Positions 52,184-62,890 of a stretch of 64,000 nucleotides of DNA are shown piece after piece (position 1 is the first letter of the stretch; every line of letters begins with the position of its first letter). The stretch is taken from positions 1,868,808 to 1,932,807 of the forward strand of contig CM030939.1 in the NCBI GenBank assembly GCA_018136815.1. Direction: 5' to 3'. Under the pieces are notes generated by a model. That model was not told the DNA's origin and did no database searches. It saw nothing but the letters and a program-made list of their open reading frames with translations. Source of the DNA: Isochrysis galbana. Its lineage: Eukaryota; Haptophyta; Isochrysidales; Isochrysidaceae. The position numbers were made by a program, and so were the translations under genes.

Positions 52184-53245
52184 ATGGACCCTCAGGGGAG
52201 GATGGCGCGGATTCTCCTCCTCTTCCTCGGTGTTGCCGCCCAGCCTGACCTTCCCTCGTGCCAGGTGCTCCGTCGTCAGCTACGCTCGCCACTCTTTGGC
52301 GCGATTCCACCTCTAGGCGGCAGTGGCTTTGTCGACCCATCATTCGAAGAGGCTTGCGGCAGCTTCGCCGGAAACTACAAATCAGTGAGACTTGCTAACA
52401 TGTGCACTCTTTCTGATGACGATGAGATGAGGTGCTGGGAAAAGGTGGACAAAGCTCTCTGGCCCAATGACGGCGCTTCGGGCAAGGACTGGGAAAAGAA
52501 CTCGCTGAGCGTCATTGTAGCAGGCCTCAAGTCGTACTTGAAGGAAGGTTGTCCGAAGGGTCCCTATAACATAATGTGCAAAGTCGGCTTTGATGTCGGT
52601 GAGAAGCTCATCACCGGGACCAATGACCTGGTCATGAAAGCGAGGACGACCGATCCGGTCGCTGGGTGCAACGGCTCCAACGCGCCGCCGCCCCTACCGC
52701 CCCAGCCACCCCCGCCACAGACGCCTCCCCTGGCGCCGCCTAGTCCCCCTTCACCACCGCCGCCGCCGCCGCCGCCGCCTGTCATTCATCTTCTCGCATA
52801 TATCGATTACCCGCTCTACGTCGAGCAAGCGGACCCGCCTTCCATCACGGATTACGTCGGTTCCGAGGTAGTATACGTTCGATTTGTAGAAGACACCGCT
52901 TTTCATCTAGTGTACAAATTGAATACCGCTGATGAGCTGTGCTTAGCCGCTGAAGACGCCACGTCGCAGAGCACGCCCGGCCTGCAGATGAGGTTTCGGC
53001 CATGCTACGCCACCGGCACGATGCTTTGGAGGGTGGCAGCTGTCACATTGGAGGACTGGGTGAGCATTCGGTTGGTCCTCCGCATGCGCGTGTACTCGTC
53101 TGGGAGCTGGACTCCCCGGGAGTATGTTGTGTGTGCGTCCGTGCGCGACGGAGCCCTCCAGCTTTTGCAAGGCAGCGCTGACGGCTGCGAAAGCCTTAAT
53201 CAGGATGAGACAAGTTACTTCTCATTTCAATCGGCCGGCGAGTAA
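52184..53245 (+). CDS. Secreted two-domain protein with proline-rich linker
   Basis: Single-exon frame of 353 residues; ATG at 52184, with a second in-frame Met at codon 7 (MARILLLFLGVAAQPD) that starts a typical signal peptide. The N-terminal domain (about 30-165) has six or more Cys (EEACGSFAGNYK, LANMCTLSDDDEMRCWEKV, YLKEGCPKGPYNIMCKVG) in a probably disulfide-bonded helical fold. A linker of PPP and SPPSPPPPPPP (about 170-200) recalls extracellular hydroxyproline-rich glycoproteins of algae. The C-terminal domain (about 205-350) with LNTADELCLAAEDATSQSTP, LQMRFRPCYATGTMLWRV and YVVCASVRDGALQLLQG could be a beta-trefoil lectin-like fold. Family not recognised; cell-wall or extracellular role is inference. 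Confidence 0.7.
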   Translation: MDPQGRMARILLLFLGVAAQPDLPSCQVLRRQLRSPLFGAIPPLGGSGFVDPSFEEACGSFAGNYKSVRLANMCTLSDDDEMRCWEKVDKALWPNDGASGKDWEKNSLSVIVAGLKSYLKEGCPKGPYNIMCKVGFDVGEKLITGTNDLVMKARTTDPVAGCNGSNAPPPLPPQPPPPQTPPLAPPSPPSPPPPPPPPPVIHLLAYIDYPLYVEQADPPSITDYVGSEVVYVRFVEDTAFHLVYKLNTADELCLAAEDATSQSTPGLQMRFRPCYATGTMLWRVAAVTLEDWVSIRLVLRMRVYSSGSWTPREYVVCASVRDGALQLLQGSADGCESLNQDETSYFSFQSAGE

Positions 53246-53559
53246 AATGGTAGTCAGTGTGTGTGCCGGTTGCGATGAAGGATGAGGGTGCAACTTAAGG
53301 TTCCATTTCTTTTTGGCTCATACCCTACTTTTGACGAATTGAGAATTGAGCTGACCCATAGGATTTGATGGCAATGAGGAGGGGGCCACCAAGGTGTACT
53401 TGCCGCCTTGGAGGCACTTGTGTTCTTGTCTTGAGCAGTCGTGGGTTTGCCATGGATGCATGGATGCAATGCTCTGCGTCTGGGTGCGAGCACTCTTGGT
53501 CCACAGAGGATGGATCCTGTGGATGTGCTGGGTGATGGGAGGCTGTGGCTGCTGTGTGT

Positions 53560-54220
53560 GCTGATGCGGAGGGGCTGTATGTGGTAGTAACATGTGAGGT
53601 ATGAACAGAAGGAGGCACAGAGGATGGGATGACACGGACGGGGGAGGCACGCGCGGACGAGGGCGAGACCGAGGGTTCGGTCTCGGACGGCATGAGGACG
53701 AGCGAGACGAGAAGGGAGGACACAGGCAGGCGAGAGGGGCACGAGAGCGGTCGAGCGGTGGCGCTGATCGCGGGACGAAGAACAGGGGAGAGGACACTCA
53801 CGGGAAAAGTAAACACCGGGGAGGGAAAAGACGCGGGAAGAGAGAGGGATGAAACGGGGCCGGAAGCACTCAAGGAGACACTCGGGGAGAGAACGGGGGG
53901 AAGAGAGAGAGGGGGGGCGGACCTAGTGGGCCGACGCGGGGAAGGGGGCGTCGGAGCGTGACAACAAACGAAGGGGGCGCGGGGGAAACCCGATGGCGGG
54001 AAAGGGAACGCAATGCGAAGAGGGGGCACCGGGGCGAGGCGGCGGGGAGGGAGTCGCGCCAAGGGGACCTAATGAACGGGGACGTACGAGGGGGAAAAAG
54101 GGCAACCCCCCCTACCCGCAACACCCCCCCCAATGCGAGAAGCGGGAACCGGGGCAAGCGCATTGCAGAAGGCGGGGAGAAAGGGGGGGCGTGCAGCAGC
54201 TCAGGCGGCGGCGGCTATCC
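53560..54220 (-). mobile_element. Fragment related to the 3' region of the copia fossil
   Basis: The block resembles 22600-23180 in the same orientation, for example GGGAGTCGCGC, a CCCGCAAC word followed by a C run, and CAGCTCAGGCGG beside GAGTTCAGGCGG. It therefore belongs to the same family as the copia-type fossil. Only a non-coding part was recognised; broken and old. Borders approximate. Confidence 0.45.
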
Positions 54221-55072
54221 CGTCTGGGAGTTTGCGCAGAAGCATGCGGTGGACGGCGAGAGGGTCCGCACGCCTTGACATGCCCACCACCTTGTCCACC
54301 TCCCACTCACCCTCCAATGAAGACGTTGATGTGAGTGCGCGCTTTGCACCTACAGAACACGTGTGAGAGGAGAGAAAGCTCAACTCACATAGCAGTGGTG
54401 GTCTCCAGCTCCCGCATGTGGGACAGTAATGTGGATGTGGGTGGGTATGTACGGGTGATTGGGGCAAGTGCTACAAAAATCGCCATGGCAAGCTCTGTGC
54501 TTCTCATTGCAGCGCCCTCTGCGCATGAGCGAGAGCGTGTTGCCAAAGGTGGTGCGGGGGGCACATGGTGCGGGTAGGAGCTAGTAGGAGTGCATCCAAC
54601 CGCTCGGAAGGCTCCATGGGGTGAGGGGACAAGGTCACACACCTGAGCGGGCCATCCCCTTGCTCGGTTCGGGTGCCGCAGCCTCCGCGGGCTCGAGGGG
54701 CAGCCGGCCGAGGCGGCCGCCACCTTGGTTGTAGTTCCTCACCCCACCCCCCCAAAAAAAATCCCCTTGCGTAGATGGTGTACCCCCTTTGGTTTGCCAC
54801 AGTGTGGGCACTTTTTTCAACATATTATGGCCTACCCCTACCAGGGGGCATGGCCTGTTCTCCTACGAAGGGAGGGGGCTCAACCGCTGTCGGAGATCCT
54901 TGAAGGAGCGATCGGCAGCGAAAGAACGAAGTCCGAACAGAAGAAGGACTCATTACTCCTTAGTGTGAACGACGGTTACTGATAAACGGAGCATAATAAT
55001 AATACTAGTCTGTTGATTGCACCCTGGCGACAAGAAGAAAAGACGCGATTAGAGAGAGAACTCTACCTTACC

Positions 55073-55092
55073 CTACTCTAGATAAAGTACTC
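55073..55092 (+). promoter_or_regulatory. CTCTAG/AGTACTC motif upstream of the fucosyltransferase-like gene
   Basis: CTACTCTAGATAAAGTACTC lies 70-90 bp before the ATG at 55163 and joins both words of the 37.3 kb array. Confidence 0.5.
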
Positions 55093-55162
55093 CCCCCCCG
55101 CCTGTGTGTCTCATCCTCTCCTCTTCCTTCCGACAATTCCTCTCCCTACGCCCTCTTCCAGC

Positions 55163-56894
55163 ATGGCGGCCACGCCGTGCGTGCTGCCCTCCCTCCACTT
55201 CAACTCGACTCTGCTGACACACGAGGCGACGCAGTGGCTGCCGCCGCGTCAGCCAGCGCAGCCGGAGGCGCACGATCCCGTCAGCGCCTCCCTCGCCGCG
55301 CTCGCCGCCGCGTTGAGAGAGGCGCAGAGGCCGAGCAGCGAGGCGGAGTGCCGAGAGAGGGGAGTGCGCCTCTCAGTCACCGAGGGAGGCTTTGGGAGCA
55401 CGCTCAACGGGATGGTGAAGCCGATGGTGCACGCACTACTACGCCACAAGCTGCCGCTCAGCGCGCAGTGGGGCGACAACTGGGGCGCGAGGGGGATGCA
55501 CCTCAACTACCACACGGCACCCGCCAGGCCGCTCCAGCTGTATGCCAACCGTACCTCTTGCGAGAGCGAAAGCATCGAGTGCTTCCTGCAGCCGCTGAGC
55601 AACTGTTCAGTTGAACGGCGCCTTAAGCTTCCCGCCAAGATGCTCGGCCAGCGCTTCTACATGGTCGCGCCCAACAAGGAGCTGTTTGAGCAGGCGCCCC
55701 AGAGTGCGCAGTTGCTCATCGAGCAGATTCGGCTCGCGGGCAACTTCAACACGGTCGCCCTCGTCTTATCGCACCTGGTGCGTCCGTCAGCCACCGTGTC
55801 TTCGCGGCTGGTGGAGGTGAAGCGTTCCCTCGGCTGGCCGGGCATGACTCGCCGCGCGTCGGCACATCGGCATCGGCCGCTGATCATTGGCGTCCACCTA
55901 CGAGCCGGAGACTCATGTGCACGAGAGTTTCCGAGGGCGAGACACAATCGCACATGCGAGCCGCTTTCCGCCTACCTGCCCGCAATCAACACGCTGCGGC
56001 AATCTTATGGGAGCGGAAGGCAGGTGTACGTCTACCTTTCGACCGACGACGAACGTGCGGCGGCCGAGGCGCGAGGCTTGAGCGCCGCCGCTCTAGATGG
56101 TGTGCGGAGGGGGAATGGGCAAGGGCTCATTGCTGAGGAGCGCTTGCGCAGCAATCCTGGCGATCCAGGATGGGTGGGCGCAATGGGTACTACGAGCGAT
56201 CCTATTTGGCTGGTGCGCTCCGATGAAGAGGTCCGTCGAAACTGGAGACCACAAAAGATGAAACGGCTGCTCCAGATTGAGCAGCTGCTTCGCACCAAAG
56301 CCATTGATGGGTACCGCGAAGCGTTTGACCTGATGGTGGACGTGATGCTGCTGGTAGAATGCGACGCATTTGTGGTGAGGGGGCGCCGCATGCTTTGGTG
56401 GCTGTACTAGAGCCACGATTCACGTGCAACGAGCGGTCACCGCCTACACGTGAAAACGGGATTTTGAGGGTGCTTAGTTTGGCATTTTGTTTGATCGGTG
56501 GATTCCTTCCCTCTTCCCATTGTGGCTGCAGGGAAAGTTCTCATCGAATGTCGACAGACTGACGTATGCTCTCATGGCGGCTCGCCGGGGCTCTCTCCTT
56601 GCAGAGCGGCGCTCGGCTCGTGATGGTTCCATGGGACGTACAGAGCACGCTTCTCGTGGCGTTGACGCTAGCATTGCCGATCGAGGCGTAGGGGCTTCTT
56701 CGAGCACGGCGGTGCCGCCGCCAGCCTCGGAACCGCACGTATGCCTCCCGCCGTACATATCGCTAGATCATCCTTGGTGCCACGACTTTGTGACATGGAT
56801 GCCACTTCGTACACCGCAGCCGCCAGCGTACGAGGGTGCGTCGAGCCCAAGCCGCGATGGCAATCCTCCACTAGTAGGTGGCATTTGGTGTTGA
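55163..56894 (+). CDS. Fucosyltransferase-like protein (GT23-type fold)
   Basis: Exons 55163-56374 and 56532-56894 (intron 157 bp, phase 0) give 524 residues. The ATG at 55163 (MAATPCVLPSLHF) is chosen because the frame before it has no ATG. The donor-binding motif IGVHLRAGDSC (242-252) resembles the HxRxxDK region of alpha-1,6-fucosyltransferases (FUT8, NodZ). VYVYLSTDDER and, across the intron, LLVECDAFV|GKFSSNVDRL are the two other conserved blocks of GT-B fucosyltransferases. N-terminal SVTEGGFGSTLNGMVKPMVH fits the G-rich loop that starts such folds. No signal anchor is evident. The final 90 residues include PPYISLDHPWCHDF, also found in the partial gene at 63712. Family assignment is by motif memory; acceptor substrate unknown. 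Confidence 0.72.
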
Positions 56895-57237
56895 GTACAC
56901 TTGGCGTGCGTGCCACTGCTCTAGTGGAGGGCAGTATCGGGAGATGGGAAGAGCAGTCGCACGCCACTACGTAGTATCACCACCAACACATTTTCGCCTT
57001 TGATTTCAGCGCTAAACCGTATTGTCTTTGCGTCGTGCTCCTGTAATGCGCCTTTGTCTTGAGCCTTAGCAGCAACTTGTGTCTTGTGTGGCACGAGTAA
57101 TAAGCAGTGGCAGTGGTGCCGCCGCCAGCCCGCAGCCCGTGCCTATGCCCTGGTTGCATTCTGCTATTCTTCCAATGCACTTGGCACACAAGGGATAGTG
57201 CCGCAAGGCGGGTTGGAAAGGAGGGAAGTGGGCGTAG

Positions 57238-57311
57238 TTAAAAAAAATTCAATATTCTCGCCTGCGCGCGTGGCTGTGGGCTTAACTATTAGCACTACTG
57301 TAGCCACGCCC
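57238..57311 (-). repeat. MITE-like repeat C, copy 3
   Basis: Minus strand GGGCGTGGCTACAGTAG, CCACAGCCACGCGCGCAGG, CGAGAATATTGAATTTTTTT. The CCGCAAGGCGGGT companion word lies just outside on the plus strand (57201). Confidence 0.75.
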
Positions 57312-57439
57312 ATTAAATAAAAAATTTCCAACTGGGAAGATGCGCACCTGCGCACCTGCACTGAGCCGCTGGCCGATGCCGCACGCCGACGCAGGTGAAG
57401 ACGCAGGTGAAGATGGCCCTGCAGCCCGCCTGCCCGCCT

Positions 57440-57545
57440 TCCTCTGCTGACGGGCTTCAGCCCGTCAGCGTCTCCGAACTCGTCTCCTCAGCCGCGCCTG
57501 CCGCCGGCATGCCTCCTTCCTCATTGCCCTCAGGCCCTATGGGCC
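57440..57545 (+). repeat. Interspersed repeat D, copy 3
   Basis: GCTGACGGGCTTCAGCCCGT then CAGCGTC, CGCGCCTGCCGCCGGCATG, CCTCATTGCCCTCAGGCCC; mirror of 44600-44715. Confidence 0.75.
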
Positions 57546-58437
57546 ATCACAATTCGTCATAGCTCTCGGGGGCCCCCGAGAGCTCCTGGGGGGCGTTGGC
57601 TCCTGGGGGGTAACAGATATAAAGGAACCGATCCCCCCGCGGGCGCGACCGTCAATTCTTTACAGGTACAGGTAGAGCGTGAGGGCGCGTGACGGAGGGG
57701 GGAGAGGGGGGGAGAATCGAGAATCGCGAATCGCACCATTTCTTGGAGAAGATTTTCGTCGCGTCAGGTAGCCCCCCGGAGGTTTTTTATTGGGCATCGC
57801 GCCACGGTCAAAAAATGCAGCCCGACCCTTATTAATAGTTAAAAAGCCCCTGTTTGACCGCCCTATTACTATTTCCTATTATAACAATAGGTTGTAGGTT
57901 GGGGATTGACGGGTTGACGGACTGAGGAGAAATATGGAATATGGTGCCTTTGTGACGGTAGTTGAGGCGAGAGAACCTAGCCCCAGCCTCACCTGCCACC
58001 TGAGCTGGCCTCCGTTTGCCTGTTGCCCCTGGAGCCTACCTCGCACCTCGGACGCAAAGAAGAAGAGCGAAGAAGTAGGAGTAAAAGGTAAAAAAAAAGG
58101 GAAGGAGATGGAGAGGGGGGGGGGCAGAGAGAGGCCCCCGCCGGTATCCTACTTCTTCACGGAAGCTTCCCCCTCTTTCTCTCCTTTTCTTTTGTCTTCC
58201 CTTCACTCCACCCACACCCACCCTCCAACTCAGCGAGTACCAACTCAGGGAACTAAAGGGGTTCAGTATACCTCCCTCCTCCCTCCTCCTCCCGCCCCCG
58301 ACTCTCTCTCTCTCTACAATCCCTCTTCTCTCGCTCATTTCACACATAGAGAGACCCCACCTCTCTTCTCTCTCTCTCTCGCCCATCAAAATCCTCCTCT
58401 CCGCCACCCACCCCTCTCCTCGCCCCGTACGAGCGCG

Positions 58438-61008
58438 ATGCTGACGCTCGCCGCCTACTCACTCGCCGCCTTCGCCTCCTCGCCATTTGCGCTGCGCTCG
58501 GTCGCACCGCTTGCGATGGGTGGCGGACGGGCGGCCCTTCTTAGAACCATCGTCATGGCCGAAGACGACGATGATCGCCTCGGTGCCGGCGGAAAGGGCG
58601 GCCACCAGGTGAGCTCCCTCCCCCGCCCCCTCTCCCTCCCTCTCTCCCCCCCCCCCCCCTCTCCCCCCCCTCCCTCTCTCCCTCCTCCCCCACTCTCGAC
58701 ACTCTCGCCCCACCTCCACTCCACTCCACCCACTCTCACCCCAGCCTCTCCCAATTCATACACACTCCATCCCCTGCCAACTTGCCTCATCTTGCTCCCT
58801 TTCCCCTCCTTCCTCTCCTCATGCTCTTTAAGCCCCTCATCCACCCGATGTCCTGTTTCCTGCTCACGTCCCTTCCGCCCCTCCCCTCCTTCTTTCTATC
58901 TCTCTCTCTTTCTCTAGGTAACGGGTGCACCTCAGCTTTCCGAAGAGGAGAAGAAGGTGCAGGCGGCCGTGATGGAGCACCAGAAGGGCGCGGCGCGGTT
59001 GTCGCAGGCGGAGGATGCACGCTCGCTCATTGGCTATTCCAGCGGCTACGCCGTCCTCTCCACCCTCTCGAAGCAGCTCGACGGATACCCGTCTGGATCA
59101 CTCGTTGGCTTCGCAACAGACGACAAGGGGTTGCCGCTCTTCTGCTTCTCTGCCATGTCCTCGCACACGCAAGATCTGATGCGTGACCCAAAGGGTGCGT
59201 AGTGTGCATGAAAAGGACAGCCTGCAGTCCCACATTAAGGGCGGGTATTGCTGCAGCTTGGCCCGGTGCACTGCCCATGCAAGAGAACATGTCGAGCCCA
59301 AAAGCAGCTCCATCTAGCCGCATACGGGATTTGCAACCACGAGCATGTGCGTGCCTGATGTTGCGCGCAGGAGCCAAGGCAGCACTCACCGTGACTGCAA
59401 CCGGTTTCGAGGGCGCTGCTGACGGGCGCGTGACTCTCGTCGGCGACGTTGCACGCGTGAAAGATGAGGAGGAGCTGGTCACATTGCGTAAGACATACCG
59501 CGAGAAGCACCCCGATGCCTTTTGGGTTGATTTTGGCGACTTCTCCTGGTGGAGAATGAGAGAGCTCAAGGCGGTGCGCTTTGTTGGCGGCTTCGCCAGG
59601 GCAGGTAATTTTGCGTGGCTGAGTCCCTCCTGAGAGCACGGCATTCAGGTGTTGATGGAACACCTCTAGTTTTTTCATGTGTTGACGGGACACCTCTAGT
59701 TTTCTCCGTTCTACACTCCTCGCTTGAGCATGCCAGGCTCGTTTAAGCCCATGTGCGATCTAACTTGGTTGCGCAGGCGATATTGCGCCAGACGACTACC
59801 AGGCTGCCACTGTTGATCCCATCCAGGTGCGGGCCGAATGCGAGCATAGGTCATTTGGAAGCTGCTTGCTGGAGCCCATGAGCGGCTTTCTGCCATGCTT
59901 CTATCTGCCTGTGAGTTAGTGGGTTACCGGCCTCTTCCCGTCATCCTAGGCCTTTGCGAAGCCTGTGATGAACCACATGAATGAGGATCACTCCGACTCG
60001 ACTATTGCAATGGTGATGCATTATATCGGACTCAATCAGGTCAATGGCATCTTGATGCGCATGCTCGCGCACGGACGCAGGCAGAGTGAGGGAATTCGTC
60101 CGCCGCACCACGTGTGGGTCATTTGCCATGGGCCGTGCTTTCAGGCTTTCTCATGCCCCACCCTATGCCTTTTCAGGTGGAGAAGGCGAGCCTTGTCGCC
60201 CTGGACCGGCTCGGCTTCATGGTTCAGGTGGGTGCCGTGCAACCTCTGGCCTCCCCTACCCCATACTCTCAGCTCCGCCAGGCCAATAGCGCATGTATAG
60301 ACCCGAATGCATGCACCTTCTGTTGGGATTGGATTTGCAACAGCCTGATGTATGGTGTGAACGTACGCATAGTCGCAAGTTCAGGTGTCATCAGAGGTGG
60401 GTTTCTTATGAAATCTCCTGGTCGTCGGTATTTCACCTTCTCCTGTCGCAAGTGGTCGTAAGGCGGAGTCATCCACGCCCCTCTTGTTGGCATACATCAC
60501 CCATCTTCCCGCGCGCTCTTACATAGGTCACGCGTCTGGGTCAAACCTTCAAGCTGCGACTGCCTTTCCCACGTGCGGCGGAGGACCGCAAAGATGTCAA
60601 GAATTTGATCGTGCAGATGACTCAGGTGATAGCCAAGTTTGTGTGGCCTGCCGTGCGGTGTTCGGCCCTAGCCTGGAAGCAGAGGCGAGGAGAATGGTTC
60701 GTGGACATAGTAGGCAAGTCAAGTTCCAGCTCGGAGTGCATTTGCCACCAAAGTGCCATGCTTCCATGCTTGGGTCTGAATGGCAAATGTTGCTTGTGCT
60801 GCAGAACTGCCGGTCTGGCTCTCGCCATGCAAATCCCGAGCATTCGTCTTCACCCTACTTGACATTTTCAATTCACACCTGCCTTCGTTGCTCAAACCGT
60901 CAGGAATCCCTTAGCGACCAGTCTGTACAGGAATGGTTGACAGAGCTGAAGGCGAAAGCGGCCGGCGCCACCGAGGCGGTCAAGGAGGACAGCAAAGCGC
61001 CGGCTTGA
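58438..61008 (+). CDS. PPOX-like flavin-barrel protein with DUF2470, plastid candidate
   Basis: Eight exons: 58438-58608, 58918-59194, 59371-59604, 59777-59826, 59950-60039, 60177-60227, 60527-60625, 60904-61008; all introns GT-AG and in phase, 358 residues. N terminus MLTLAAYSLAAFASSPFALR looks like a signal peptide with an A/F-type cleavage as in secondary plastids. The split-barrel domain has LSTLSKQLDGYPSGSLVGFA, PLFCFSAMSSHTQDL, KAALTVTA, GRVTLVGDVARV and FWVDFGDFSWWRMRELKAVR with FVGGFARAG. DUF2470 follows: MNHMNEDHSDSTIAMVMHYI, ALDRLGFMVQ, FKLRLPFPRAAEDRKDV. This two-domain layout occurs in plastid heme-oxygenase-like HOZ and glutamyl-tRNA-reductase-binding (PGR7/GluBP) proteins and in HugZ. 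A role in tetrapyrrole control or heme handling is inference. Two exons are only 50-51 bp. Confidence 0.88.
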
Positions 61009-62349
61009 CTCACTAGTACGTTGTAGACGCTCAGTTTCTCCTGTCCGCACTGTTTGCGATATCGCATGGCTATCCTAAAGCAAGCCCGCGAGTCTAGAGG
61101 ATGTTATGTTGAGGCGGACATGAAGGAATCTTCCCTCATGTCACATCCGTGCATCCCACATGTGCACCGCGCCGTTCAAATTAGGAGTGCATGCGCATGT
61201 CTAGTGCTCGCTCGCGGCTTCCTCTCATCCACATTCCAACAACCACATGTGCGTGGTCCCTAAGGCGTGGGCTGCCATAAGTTTCTAGAAGTGATCGCGA
61301 TCGGCCCCATCTCATAGCCGCACTCCTCCTCCTTGGACTTGGAAAGTCGCGTTCCGTCGAAAGTCGAAAGAGGACCGTTTTGTTTTCACGTATCTTCTAC
61401 CGTCACACTTTCACACACATTATTGGGGCTCCTCTGCTACACGTCCATTGCGCATCACAAACGGAGGTTTTGTTTTCACACATCTGGCAAGCCTTAAACC
61501 TTCATCTTCTTTGTCTTCTTCTTTTCCTTCTCCGAGGTTCTCCTATACAAGACCCTCCCTTGAGGTAGTAGTTATCCGTGCCAACTCTTGCTCACACGGT
61601 GGGCGCCGCTTTCGACCGCCCGGCGGCGCATGGCTTGTATGTCACACTCGTTGTTAAGGATGTGGCACACGACATCAACGGCGTCTGCCCCCCTGCCTCC
61701 CCCTTGCTCGCCCCGCCGGCCCCGCGGGCCGTCTTGGCTCTCTGTCAGTCTGTGGCTTACTTAGGGCTCAGGGTGGGGGTCAGTACGATGGGATGTGGGA
61801 CTGGGCGATGGAGTGTGAGGCACGCTGCACGGCCTGGGAGTGTTTGGCTGGGGGTGTTGATTGCTCAGCACGCATGCCAAATGGCATGGCATGAGGTTGA
61901 CTGTTGACTGACAGGCCCCCCGGAGGGGCGTTAGTGCCTGAGGGGACTGGAGGCTGGAGGGTGGAGGGGAGGGGCGCGACCGTGACCCCTACTCTAAGAG
62001 TAGGTTGCCCTCTGACTATTGACTACTAGTCATACCATGGGAGCTTGACTATGCGTCTGACTATAGTCTTGATTTGAATCATATACAGCTTTGTTGTTAT
62101 TGTCGGCCCGCACGCATGACGCATGTCCGCCTGGGCCCTTCTGGCTGCGTCCGTGGAGTTGCCGAAGTGCGGGTGGAGTGATGGTGACTGGGGCGAAATG
62201 CGTCATGGAGTCTCGTGGGGAATCGCTTGCCTTTTGCTTTGCAGCAAACGGCGTTGAAACCGTGTGAAGTCTTTCTTCAGTCGTCGCCATCCGCCCGGTG
62301 TGCTGGCTATGGGCGTGCGCGGGCGGACGTCGGCAGTCTGACGCCCACG
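61009..62349. other. Intergenic, no gene recognised
   Basis: 61370-61560 is pyrimidine-rich with the word TTTTGTTTTCAC twice. 61850-61960 (minus) shares CACTAACNNCCCTCCGGGGGG and neighbouring words with 16605-16640. 62140-62330 contains only short ORFs. 62350-62425 begins a small tandem array. Confidence 0.4.
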
Positions 62350-62425
62350 TGGTTGCATTCTTCAACAAGGGCAGCGGGCATGGTTGCATTCTTCAACAAG
62401 GAATGGTTGCATTCTTCAACAAGGG
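62350..62425 (+). repeat. Three tandem copies of GGTTGCATTCTTCAACAAGG
   Basis: The 20-mer occurs at about 62351, 62382 and 62404, separated by GCAGCGGGCAT and AAT. Each unit contains a TTGCATTCTTCAA partial palindrome. Confidence 0.9.
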
Positions 62426-62507
62426 CGGGATGATCGTTCAAGGTGTGACAACAAAAAGGGAACCACATGGTGGGTGGGACAAAAAGGGAACCTCGAGCTG
62501 TTCATGC

Positions 62508-62693
62508 GCGCGGCCAACGTTGCCTTCGCTTCGTCGGTGAGCAGCAGAAAGGCGCCACACCTTAAATTTCCACAAGAGAAAGAAAAGCAGTGTTCATGTT
62601 TATTTCTTTTTGCGCGCGGCCAACATTGCCTTCGCTTCGTCGGTGAGCAGCATCTTGTCTGTTTTGGAAAGGCGCCACACCTTAAATTTCCAC
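62508..62693. repeat. Partial duplication of the 3' end of the small membrane ORF
   Basis: GCGCGCGGCCAACGTTGCCTT...GTGAGCAGCA, then GGCGCCACACCTTAAATTTC (62510-62573) is repeated at 62615-62693 with an extra 17-18 bp in the middle. The second copy is the real C-terminal coding part (minus strand) of the ORF at 62600-62890. Confidence 0.85.
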
Positions 62694-62890
62694 AATAGAT
62701 AGTAAAGCAGCAGGGTCAATGCGACTCCCACTCCAGCTCCAACTCCGATTCCTTTAACATCCATCGCGAAGTATGCAAGTAAGATTGATGGCACGATAAT
62801 GAATAAGGACCAGGCAATAATGGGAACTATTAATTTCTTGAGCTCCTCCACCTCATATTCACCACGCTTATAGTGTATGTATACCAACAT
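62600..62890 (-). CDS. Small two-helix membrane protein, unknown
   Basis: 96-residue frame from the ATG at 62890 (MLVYIHYKRGEYEVEEL). Two hydrophobic helices, IVPIIAWSLFIIVPSILLAY and GVGAGVGVALTLLLYYLLW, are joined by FAMDVKGIG; the C terminus is basic (AKAMLAARKKK). No family recognised. Codon use is AT-richer than that of neighbouring genes, and a 3' fragment of the ORF is duplicated at 62508-62573. It could be a small host membrane protein, an exon of a larger gene, or transferred (organellar or viral) sequence. Confidence 0.5.
   Translation of the reverse strand: MLVYIHYKRGEYEVEELKKLIVPIIAWSLFIIVPSILLAYFAMDVKGIGVGAGVGVALTLLLYYLLWKFKVWRLSKTDKMLLTDEAKAMLAARKKK

Larger units (their letters stand above)
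53246..55162. other. Intergenic, mostly repeat debris
   Basis: Contains the copia-related block 53560-54220, a repeat (54895-54985) shared with 29745-29815, a CT leader and the AGTACTC/CTCTAG motif at 55073-55092 before the next gene. No host gene recognised in between. Confidence 0.5.
56895..58437. other. Intergenic with repeats C and D, and PPOX-like leader
   Basis: Repeat C copy 3 (57238-57311), repeat D copy 3 (57440-57545), the hairpin CTCTCGGGGGCCCCCGAGAG (57562-57581) with GGCGTTGGCTCCTGGGGGG, and TAGGGCGGTCAAACAGGG on the minus strand near 57868. 57934-58437 is purine- then pyrimidine-rich, probably promoter and 5' UTR of the next gene. Confidence 0.5.

Noticed and set aside
53325-54062. 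Minus-strand Pro/Ser-rich ORF
   Set aside because: Lies in the copia-related repeat block, with low-complexity composition and no conserved motif.
55177-55614. Overlapping plus-strand ORF inside the fucosyltransferase-like gene
   Set aside because: Frame shadow; the main frame carries conserved glycosyltransferase motifs.
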